NCBI RefSeq assembly: GCF_001544515.1 | Contig: NZ_FCOL02000025.1 | Coordinates: 1 to 64,000, forward strand | Reading direction: 5' to 3' | Length of the DNA: 64,000 bases | Source: Caballeronia terrestris | GTDB lineage: Bacteria > Pseudomonadota > Gammaproteobacteria > Burkholderiales > Burkholderiaceae | Part shown: positions 56,150 through 64,000 of the stretch, one piece after another | Position numbering within the stretch: the stretch's first letter is position 1 | Layout: the number at the start of each line of letters is the position of its first letter | The notes under the pieces: generated by a model | Database searches by the model: none | What the model saw: the letters and a program-made list of their open reading frames with translations, nothing else | What the model was told of the DNA's origin: nothing | Program-made: the position numbers and the translations under genes

Positions 56150-56466
56150 TGGGCCTGAATGGCAGTCGAATATTTCGGGCGCGCCTTTTGCACCGTGGGT
56201 TACAACCTGAAACACTTTGTTACGGCCGCCCGAGATCAATTCGCCCACAATCTGTTCAAACGGTTTCAACACGGATGTGTTGGGTGCGGTGTGTTTTTTT
56301 GACCACGTACCTGCTTGTCGGCCTAGCCGAAACCCTCTCCTGGGACATCTTTGCTGGGGTCGTTCTTCGGTCCAAGTGCGGTATCGAAGTTGTTCCCACC
56401 TTTGGTCTCCTCGCGCTAACCCCGTAGCGTGTGGTTTTTAGCGGGCTCCAGGCCCGCTTTTTTTTC
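56150..56466 (+). ncRNA. Candidate plus-strand non-coding RNA
   Basis: Both neighbouring genes are on the minus strand, yet a strong plus-strand terminator sits at 56440-56466. Something must therefore be transcribed rightward from within this gap. The stretch is less GC-rich than coding DNA here and shows no convincing protein. It holds several short hairpins (such as AACAC with GTGTT near 56267-56280) and an interrupted dyad GTTACAA-N11-TTGTTAC near 56200-56224 that could be a regulator site. The 5' end is unknown. No known RNA family was recognised. Confidence 0.4.
56440..56466 (+). terminator. Strong Rho-independent terminator
   Basis: The stem AGCGGGC with GCCCGCT and a 5-nt loop is followed by eight T. 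The minus strand has no T-run after the hairpin, so it acts on rightward transcripts. Confidence 0.8.
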
Positions 56467-56527
56467 GCCCGGACAAACGTTTGCGCGCATTTCAAAATGA
56501 ATCGCGCGATCGTTGCTCCGTCAGAAA

Positions 56528-56569
56528 CTGAAAGGAGAACGCCTTCATGTTCTTGCGTTCTCCTTTCAG
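56528..56569 (-). terminator. Hairpin after the acyl-CoA synthetase gene
   Basis: A perfect 15-bp inverted repeat, CTGAAAGGAGAACGC with GCGTTCTCCTTTCAG, has a 12-nt loop and lies 15 bp after the stop codon. The T-run on the minus strand is weak, so it may stabilise the mRNA end as well as stop transcription. Confidence 0.6.
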
Positions 56570-56583
56570 GCCAGTAATCAAAC

Positions 56584-58314
56584 TCACGCCGTCTTAGCTT
56601 CCGCTATTTTCAGTTCTTCGATCATCCGCGCGCGCATGACGAATTTCTGCGCCTTGCCGGTGACCGTCATCGGCAATTCGTCGACGAAGCGGATATACCG
56701 CGGGATCTTGTAGTGCGCGATCTGCCCTTGGCAAAACTCGCGGATGTCCTCGGCCGTCGCCTGCTCGCCCGGTCGTAGCACGATCCACGCGCAGACCTCT
56801 TCGCCGTACTTCTGATCCGGCACGCCGAATACCTGTACTGTCTGCACCTTCGGATGCCGGAACAAGAATTCCTCTATTTCGCGCGGATACACGTTCTCGC
56901 CGCCGCGGATCAGCATGTCCTTCAGGCGGCCAACGATATTGCAGTAGCCTTCGGCATCGATCGTCGCGAGGTCGCCGGTGTGCATCCAGCCGTCGACGAT
57001 TGCTTCGCGCGTCTTCGGTTCGTCGTCCCAGTAGCCTTTCATCACCGAATAGCCGCGCGTGCACAGTTCGCCCGTCTCGCCGACTTGGACGACGTTGCCC
57101 AGCGGATCGATGATTTTTACCTCCAGGTGCGGCTGGATACGTCCCACGGTCGTGGTGCGCTTGTCGAGCGGATCGGTCGTCGAGCTCTGGAACGACACCG
57201 GGCTCGTCTCCGTCATCCCGTAGGCGATGGTGATTTCACGCAGGTTCATCGTCGAAACGACGCGCTTCATCGTTTCGATCGGGCACGGCGAACCCGCCAT
57301 GATCCCCGTGCGCAAGCGGCTGAAGTCGTACTTCGCGAAGTCCGGATGATCCAGCTCGGCGATGAACATCGTCGGCACGCCGTGCAGCGCGGTACAGCGC
57401 TCCTCGTGGACGGCGGCGAGCGTCGCGGCGGGATCGAAGGCTTCGCCAGGGAAAACCATCGTGCAACCCGTCGATACGCACGCGAGCACCGCCAAGACCA
57501 TTCCGAAGCAGTGATACAGCGGCACGGGAATGCAGAGTGAGTCGTTCTCGGTGAGAAGCATCGCGATCGCGATATAGCGCGCGTTGTTCACGACGTTGTG
57601 GTGCGTGAGGGTCGCGCCCTTCGGATTGCCGGTCGTGCCGCTCGTGAACTGGATGTTGATCGGATCGTGCGCGTCGAGCTTTGCTTCGAGCGATTCGAGC
57701 AGCGCCGTGTCGAGTTGATCGCGGCCGCGCGCCATCACATCGCCGAAGTTGAGCATGCCGGGCGTCTTCGCCTCGCCCATGCGGATCACGGTGCGCAATT
57801 CGGGAAGCTTCGCCGCTTGCAGCGAGTTCGGCTCGGCATCGGCGAGTTCGGGTGCGAGGGTCTGAAGCATTTCGAGATACTTCGACGTCTTGAACTGCTC
57901 CGCCGCGATCAGCGCTTTGCAGCCGACCTTGTTCAGTGCGTATTCAAGTTCGGCCAGCCGATACGCCGGATTGATGTTGACGAGCACCGCGCCGATCCGG
58001 GCCGTCGCGAACTGAGTGAGCAGCCATTCCACCCGATTCGGCGACCAGATGCCGACGCGATCGCCCGCTTCCACGCCGAGCGCGAGCAGGCCGCTCGCGA
58101 GGACATCGACTTCATCGGCGAACTGGCGCCACGTCCAGCGGATGTTTTGCTCGCGGAACGTGACGCCGGGACGATCCGGAAATCGTGCGACGGTGTCGAG
58201 CAGGAATCGCGAGACGGTGGCGTCGCTCAAGGGGATGTCGGTTGCACCGCGGACTTGAGAGAGGCCGTCGCGTGGTGCGATCTGCGCGTCGGCCTGCGTC
58301 GGTTGAATTGCCAT
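56584..58314 (-). CDS. AMP-binding acyl-CoA synthetase
   Basis: The ligase has 576 residues, starting MAIQPTQADAQIAPRDGLSQ at 58314 with GGAGACAT upstream. The adenylation motif is INIQFTSGTTGNPKGATLTH, and further motifs are YGMTETSPVS and the hinge TGDLATIDAEGYCNIVGRLK. The C-terminal lysine in VTGKAQKFVMR is present. It activates a carboxylic acid, probably a medium- or long-chain fatty acid, to its CoA thioester. It stands next to the atp operon as in other Burkholderiaceae. Confidence 0.9.
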   Translation of the reverse strand: MAIQPTQADAQIAPRDGLSQVRGATDIPLSDATVSRFLLDTVARFPDRPGVTFREQNIRWTWRQFADEVDVLASGLLALGVEAGDRVGIWSPNRVEWLLTQFATARIGAVLVNINPAYRLAELEYALNKVGCKALIAAEQFKTSKYLEMLQTLAPELADAEPNSLQAAKLPELRTVIRMGEAKTPGMLNFGDVMARGRDQLDTALLESLEAKLDAHDPINIQFTSGTTGNPKGATLTHHNVVNNARYIAIAMLLTENDSLCIPVPLYHCFGMVLAVLACVSTGCTMVFPGEAFDPAATLAAVHEERCTALHGVPTMFIAELDHPDFAKYDFSRLRTGIMAGSPCPIETMKRVVSTMNLREITIAYGMTETSPVSFQSSTTDPLDKRTTTVGRIQPHLEVKIIDPLGNVVQVGETGELCTRGYSVMKGYWDDEPKTREAIVDGWMHTGDLATIDAEGYCNIVGRLKDMLIRGGENVYPREIEEFLFRHPKVQTVQVFGVPDQKYGEEVCAWIVLRPGEQATAEDIREFCQGQIAHYKIPRYIRFVDELPMTVTGKAQKFVMRARMIEELKIAEAKTA

Positions 58315-58510
58315 CGATGTCTCCGCAATGAATTCGACCTGCTTTTTGCAGGCCATTTGGAAGACTATTCTGCACGGTAAAAGTAACCGGCGGCATTGAG
58401 TGTTACCCGCAACGGTTAGCGGCTTTAGTCGCGCAATTGTGTGAATTCAATGACTTAGGCACGCTGAGGGAGCGCCGCACATCTGTTATGCAGAAAAGCG
58501 CGGTAGAAAT

Positions 58511-58537
58511 AAAAAAGCAGCCCGAAGGCTGCTTTTT
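58511..58537 (-). terminator. Terminator of the atp operon
   Basis: The stem AAAAGCAGCC with GGCTGCTTTT and a 4-nt loop gives a T-run on the minus strand, 24 bp after the atpC stop. Confidence 0.85.
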
Positions 58538-58560
58538 CATGGAAATGCTGTCGCCAGCGC

Positions 58561-58986
58561 TCAATGCTGCCCGCGAAGTTTCCGCAGGCGCTGGATCGCG
58601 GCCAACTGCGCCGTCGCATACGCGAGTTCCGCTTGCGCGGTCGCGTATTCGAGATTCGAATCCGTGTTCTGCAGCGCTTCTTCCGCGCGCTTCTTTGCCT
58701 GCTCGGCCTTCGCTTCGTCGAGGTCCGCGCCGCGGATCGCCGTATCGGCGAGCACGGTCACGACGCCCGGCTGAATCTCGAGAATCCCGCCCGCAACGAA
58801 CACGAACTCTTCCGAGCCGTCTTCCGCCTCGATGCGCACGGCGCCCGGACGAATGCGTGTGATGAGCGGCGTGTGGCCCGGCAAAATACCGAGTTCACCC
58901 GCTTCGCCCGGCAGCGCGACGAACTTCGCCTGGCCCGAGAAGATCTGCTCTTCCGCGCTGACGACGTCTACTTTGATGGTTGCCAT
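58561..58986 (-). CDS. atpC: ATP synthase epsilon subunit AtpC
   Basis: The protein has 141 residues, starting MATIKVDVVSAEEQIFSG at 58986. The N-terminal beta-sandwich (LPGEAGELGILPGHTPLIT) and the C-terminal helical hairpin (DLDEAKAEQAKKRAEEAL) are both present, so the inhibitory C-terminal helices are intact. It is the last gene of the operon and belongs to the central stalk of F1. Confidence 0.96.
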   Translation of the reverse strand: MATIKVDVVSAEEQIFSGQAKFVALPGEAGELGILPGHTPLITRIRPGAVRIEAEDGSEEFVFVAGGILEIQPGVVTVLADTAIRGADLDEAKAEQAKKRAEEALQNTDSNLEYATAQAELAYATAQLAAIQRLRKLRGQH

Positions 58987-59123
58987 ATCGACTCGACTCC
59001 TGGGGTCTATCTCCGCGCTCGCAGAGGAATCCGCCAAGCGCTATCGCTGGAACACCACGCCATGAGACGCGGTGCGCGAACGCCGCCTGATCAAGCCAGC
59101 GTCCGCTTCGATACACCCGACCT

Positions 59124-60518
59124 TTACTGGATCTTCTTGGCCTTTTCGAAGGCTTCGTCGATCGTGCCGACCATGTAGAACGCCTGCTCCGGCAGATGAT
59201 CGCACTCGCCTTCGACGATCATCTTGAAGCCGCGGATCGTTTCCTTCAGCGGCACATACTTGCCCGGCGAGCCCGTGAACACTTCCGCGACGTGGAACGG
59301 CTGCGACAGGAAACGCTGGATCTTCCGCGCGCGCGCGACCGACAGCTTGTCTTCCGGCGACAGTTCGTCCATGCCCAGAATCGCGATAATGTCGCGCAGT
59401 TCCTTGTAGCGCTGCAGCGTTTGCTGCACGCCGCGCGTGATCGTGTAGTGCTCTTCGCCGATCACGTTCGGGTCGATCTGACGCGAGGTCGAATCGAGCG
59501 GGTCCACGGCCGGGTAAATACCCAGCGAAGCGATGTCACGCGACAACACGACCGTTGCGTCCAGGTGGCCGAACGTCGTAGCCGGCGACGGGTCGGTCAA
59601 GTCATCCGCAGGGACGTACACGGCCTGCACCGACGTAATCGAGCCCGTCTTCGTCGACGTAATACGCTCTTGCAGCTTGCCCATTTCTTCAGCCAGCGTC
59701 GGCTGGTAGCCCACTGCCGACGGCATACGGCCGAGCAGTGCCGACACTTCCGTGCCCGCCAGCGTGAAACGGTAGATGTTGTCGACGAAGAACAGCACAT
59801 CGAGGCCTTCGTCGCGGAAGTGCTCGGCCATCGTCAGGCCGGTCAGCGCCACGCGCAGACGGTTGCCCGGCGGCTCGTTCATCTGGCCGTACACGAGCGC
59901 CACTTTGTCGAGAACGTTCGAGTCCTTCATTTCATGATAGAAGTCGTTCCCTTCGCGGGTACGCTCGCCAACGCCGGCGAACACGGAATAACCGCCGTGT
60001 TCCTTCGCGATGTTGTTGATCAGTTCCATCATGTTCACGGTCTTGCCCACGCCGGCGCCACCGAAGAGGCCAACCTTGCCGCCCTTCGCAAACGGGCAGA
60101 TCAGGTCGATAACCTTGATGCCTGTTTCCAGCAGTTCCGTAGACGGCGACAGATCTTCGAACTTCGGCGCCTTCTGGTGGATGCCGCGCGTTACGTCCGA
60201 GTTGATCGGACCGGCTTCGTCGATCGGGCGGCCCAGCACGTCCATGATCCGGCCGAGTGTCGGCTTGCCGACCGGCACGCTGATCGGCTTGCCCGTGTTC
60301 TTCACGACCGTGCCGCGACGCAGCCCGTCCGACGCACCCAGACAAATCGTGCGGACCACGCCGTCGCCCAACTGTTGCTGCACTTCAAGCGTCAGTTCCG
60401 AGCCTTCCAAAACGAGCGCGTCGTAAATCTTCGGCATGTCCGAACGGGGGAATTCCACGTCGATCACGGCGCCGATGCACTGTACGATCTTGCCTTCTAC
60501 CAAAGCAGTGGTACTCAT
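59124..60518 (-). CDS. atpD: ATP synthase beta subunit AtpD
   Basis: The catalytic subunit has 464 residues. The P-loop GGAGVGKT is at residues 153-160. The GERTREGNDFYHEM segment holds the catalytic glutamate, and the ALLGRMPSAVGYQPTL signature follows. It makes ATP in F1 from the proton flow through Fo. Confidence 0.98.
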   Translation of the reverse strand: MSTTALVEGKIVQCIGAVIDVEFPRSDMPKIYDALVLEGSELTLEVQQQLGDGVVRTICLGASDGLRRGTVVKNTGKPISVPVGKPTLGRIMDVLGRPIDEAGPINSDVTRGIHQKAPKFEDLSPSTELLETGIKVIDLICPFAKGGKVGLFGGAGVGKTVNMMELINNIAKEHGGYSVFAGVGERTREGNDFYHEMKDSNVLDKVALVYGQMNEPPGNRLRVALTGLTMAEHFRDEGLDVLFFVDNIYRFTLAGTEVSALLGRMPSAVGYQPTLAEEMGKLQERITSTKTGSITSVQAVYVPADDLTDPSPATTFGHLDATVVLSRDIASLGIYPAVDPLDSTSRQIDPNVIGEEHYTITRGVQQTLQRYKELRDIIAILGMDELSPEDKLSVARARKIQRFLSQPFHVAEVFTGSPGKYVPLKETIRGFKMIVEGECDHLPEQAFYMVGTIDEAFEKAKKIQ

Positions 60519-60560
60519 CGCATTTCCTTTAGATACTGTTTGATTCAGCTCACGCGATCA

Positions 60561-61454
60561 TCAGACCGCAGCGGCGCCGCCGACGATTTCCGAGAGTTCC
60601 TTCGTAATCGCGGCCTGCCGGCTCTTGTTGTACACGAGCTGCAATTCGCCGATCACGGTCTTCGCATTGTCCGACGCGGCCTTCATCGCCACCATCCGGG
60701 CCGATTGCTCCGATGCCATGTTCTCCGCGACCGCCTGATAGACGAGCGCCTCGACATAACGCACGAGCAGTTCATCGACGACGGTTTGCGCGTCCGGCTC
60801 GTAGATGTAGTCCCACGACGTCTTCGGCGTGACGGAAACACCGTCCGCGCTGTCGCGACGCTTGAAGTCCTCGGTCGAGAGCGGCAGCAGTTGCTCGATC
60901 ACCGCTTCCTGCTTCATCGTGTTGACGAAGCGCGTGTACGCCAGGTACACCGCGTTGATCTTGCCTTCCGAGTACAGGTCGAGCTGCACCTTGACCGCGC
61001 CGATCAGCTTTTCCAGATGCGGCGTGTCGCCGAGGTGCGTGACTTGCGACACGACCTTCGCGCGCAGGCGATTCAGAAAACCGAGACCCTTGCTGCCGAT
61101 CGCCGATGCCTCGATGGACACGCCGCCCTGCTCGAGATCCTTGAACTTCTGAACCGACGCACGCAGGATGTTCGTGTTCATGCCGCCGCACAGACCCTTG
61201 TCGGTCGTGACGAGGATGATGCCGGCCACTTTCGCGCCTTCGTTCTTCACCATGAACGGGTGGCGGTACTCGGGGTTGGCTTCGCTCATGTGCGCCGCGA
61301 TCTCGCGAACCTTGTCGGCGTACGGACGAGCGGCGCGCATGCGCTCCTGAGCGCGGCGCATCTTCGACGCGGCCACCATCTCCATCGCTTTCGTGATCTT
61401 GCGCGTGTTCTGCACGCTCTTGATCTTGCCGCGAATTTCCTTCATTCCAGCCAT
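60561..61454 (-). CDS. atpG: ATP synthase gamma subunit AtpG
   Basis: The rotor-shaft subunit has 297 residues. The N-terminal helix MAGMKEIRGKIKSVQNTRKI and the C-terminal helix (ASDNAKTVIGELQLVYNKSR) form the coiled coil that turns inside F1. GGGAG precedes the start. Confidence 0.97.
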   Translation of the reverse strand: MAGMKEIRGKIKSVQNTRKITKAMEMVAASKMRRAQERMRAARPYADKVREIAAHMSEANPEYRHPFMVKNEGAKVAGIILVTTDKGLCGGMNTNILRASVQKFKDLEQGGVSIEASAIGSKGLGFLNRLRAKVVSQVTHLGDTPHLEKLIGAVKVQLDLYSEGKINAVYLAYTRFVNTMKQEAVIEQLLPLSTEDFKRRDSADGVSVTPKTSWDYIYEPDAQTVVDELLVRYVEALVYQAVAENMASEQSARMVAMKAASDNAKTVIGELQLVYNKSRQAAITKELSEIVGGAAAV

Positions 61455-61550
61455 TTGCTTACTCCCTGATCGAAGTGGCGCGGGTTGTGGCTTCGGCTCT
61501 TTTCGCCCGAAGCGGCCCGCGCCGCTCCAAAGTTTCGATCAATGTTGAGA

Positions 61551-63092
<1,542 letters not shown>

Positions 63093-63138
63093 TATTCGCT
63101 CCTGATAGTCAATTCTGTTGCGTGCCAGCTTTTAAGCG

Positions 63139-63678
63139 TCAGGCAGTCAGAGCCGTCTGCATGCTGGCGAGGCGCGCGCGGACCGAGGTATCGAGCACTT
63201 CGTCGCCCACCGTCACGCGCACGCCGCCGATCAGCGACGGGTCGATTTCGACAGTAGGTTTCAGCTTGCGTTGGAACTTGCGTTCGAGACTGGCGACGAG
63301 GTCGTTCAACTGATCGCCTTCGAGCGGGAACGCGCTCACGATCAGCGCGTCGGCCGCGCCTTCACGGGCGTTTTTCAGCTCGTCGAACTGCACGGCGATT
63401 TCGTTCATCAGCGGCAGACGATGATTGTCGACCAGCATATGCACGAAGTTCCTGGCCTGCGAGCTGTCCTTGAGCGGCGATTGCACGGCGGACAGGAGCA
63501 GATCGCTGACCTGATCGCGGCTGACCTTCGGGCTCGTGGCGACCGACAGCAGCTCGGGCAGACGCGCAACCTGTGCCAGCTCCTCGACGAAGTTGGACCA
63601 GGCCGCGAGATCACCGGCTTCGGCCACGCGGAACAGCGCTTCTGCGTAGGGACGGGCGATGGTTGCAAGTTCGGCCAT
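63139..63678 (-). CDS. atpH: ATP synthase delta subunit AtpH
   Basis: The peripheral-stalk protein has 179 residues, starting MAELATIARPYAEALFRVAE. The C-terminal signature is VDPSLIGGVRVTVGDEVLD-like (EIDPSLIGGVRVTVGDEVLD). It joins the b-subunit stalk to the top of F1. Its start lies 2 bp after the atpF stop. Confidence 0.97.
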   Translation of the reverse strand: MAELATIARPYAEALFRVAEAGDLAAWSNFVEELAQVARLPELLSVATSPKVSRDQVSDLLLSAVQSPLKDSSQARNFVHMLVDNHRLPLMNEIAVQFDELKNAREGAADALIVSAFPLEGDQLNDLVASLERKFQRKLKPTVEIDPSLIGGVRVTVGDEVLDTSVRARLASMQTALTA

Positions 63679-63680
63679 GA

Positions 63681-64000
63681 TCAGAGCTCGGTTTTGAGTT
63701 GATTCAGCAGATCGGCGTGCGCCTTCTGGTCGACTTCGCGTTTCAGGATTTGCTCGGCGCCCTTCACGGCCAGCGCCGCGACTTCGGCGCGCAATGCTTC
63801 GCGTGCCTTCACGACTTGCTGGTCCGCGTCGGCCTTCGCTTGCGCAATGATGCGCGCTGCTTCGGCTTGGGCGTTAGCCTTGATTTCGTCGGCGACGGAG
63901 ACCGCACGCTTTTCAGCGTCGGCGATACGTTGCTGACCGTCGTTGCGGGCTTGCGCGAGTTCCTGGTCGACGCGCTTGTGCGCGGCTTCGAGTTCCGACT
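63681..64000 (-). CDS. atpF: ATP synthase b subunit AtpF (C-terminal part)
   Basis: The gene runs off the right edge; the last 106 residues are present. They form one long charged helix (SELEAAHKRVDQELAQARND and later KGAEQILKREVDQ) ending HADLLNQLKTEL. This is the dimeric stalk part; the N-terminal membrane anchor lies outside the window. Confidence 0.95.
   Translation of the reverse strand, partial: SELEAAHKRVDQELAQARNDGQQRIADAEKRAVSVADEIKANAQAEAARIIAQAKADADQQVVKAREALRAEVAALAVKGAEQILKREVDQKAHADLLNQLKTEL

Noticed and set aside
56149..56427. A 92-codon plus-strand frame before the 56.4-kb terminator.
   Set aside because: There is no ribosome site, codon use is atypical and no motif is visible. 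The region is better explained as RNA or promoter DNA.

Overview
The window looks like a primary-chromosome segment from a GC-rich betaproteobacterium of the Burkholderiaceae, most like Paraburkholderia, Caballeronia or Burkholderia. This is inferred from gene content and protein wording, not from any search. The supporting features are an atp operon beside an acyl-CoA synthetase, hemE and priA; a 1311-residue trifunctional PutA with a ribbon-helix-helix domain; a tandem glycine riboswitch ahead of gcvTHP; FlhB/FlhA and FlhF/FlhG/FliA of betaproteobacterial type; and a YaeQ-family protein. Almost all of it is ordinary chromosomal coding sequence. Accessory-looking DNA is limited to a decayed Abi-type gene beside a tRNA-Arg and a few small relics.

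Layout. Positions 1-7.3 kb hold a leftward operon for non-phosphorylative L-arabinose catabolism: semialdehyde dehydrogenase, AraF, AraG, a frameshifted AraH and an arabinonate dehydratase cut by the window edge. A LysR regulator is divergent. Positions 7.3-12.8 kb hold yaeQ, a VOC protein, a strong candidate small RNA, the ada-alkA alkylation-repair pair and gshA. Positions 13-18 kb hold a lipoprotein, a MarR/DHA2 efflux pair, an outer-membrane efflux lipoprotein and a broken antitoxin-like gene. Positions 18.1-21.5 kb hold flhB-flhA. Positions 21.5-38 kb hold a fimbrial protein, sdaA, an alginate-lyase-family gene, gcvPHT with its riboswitch, a Gfo/Idh oxidoreductase, rep, a dihaem cytochrome c, tRNA-Arg, the Abi relic, a Rieske oxygenase and a diguanylate cyclase. 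Positions 38-41.5 kb hold fliA-flhG-flhF on the opposite strand to flhBA. Positions 41.9-50.2 kb hold a TPP enzyme, a PepSY/cytochrome b561 pair, a LivK-type binding protein and putA. Positions 50.2-58.4 kb hold priA, hemE, pheC, an esterase and an acyl-CoA synthetase. From 58.5 kb to the edge is the 3' part of the atp operon (atpFHAGDC).

How the genes work together. The glycine riboswitch would switch on gcvTHP when glycine is abundant; glycine carbon then reaches serine and, through SdaA, pyruvate. PutA burns proline and probably represses itself at two GTTGCA boxes that overlap its own promoter. The flagellar export genes flhBA and the flhF-flhG-fliA genes lie 20 kb apart on opposite strands. 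Both carry nearly the same 72-bp promoter segment, so they can still be switched on together.

Most worth a second look: the roughly 65-nt candidate sRNA at 8382-8446 with two anti-Shine-Dalgarno repeats; the twin flhB/flhF promoters and the split operon; the Abi relic with a terminator-bounded RNA-like leader; an RNA-like plus-strand region ending in a strong terminator at 56.4 kb; FlhG without the P-loop lysines; and paired DnaA-box-like motifs between priA and hemE. No CRISPR array, insertion sequence, prophage or rRNA gene was seen.
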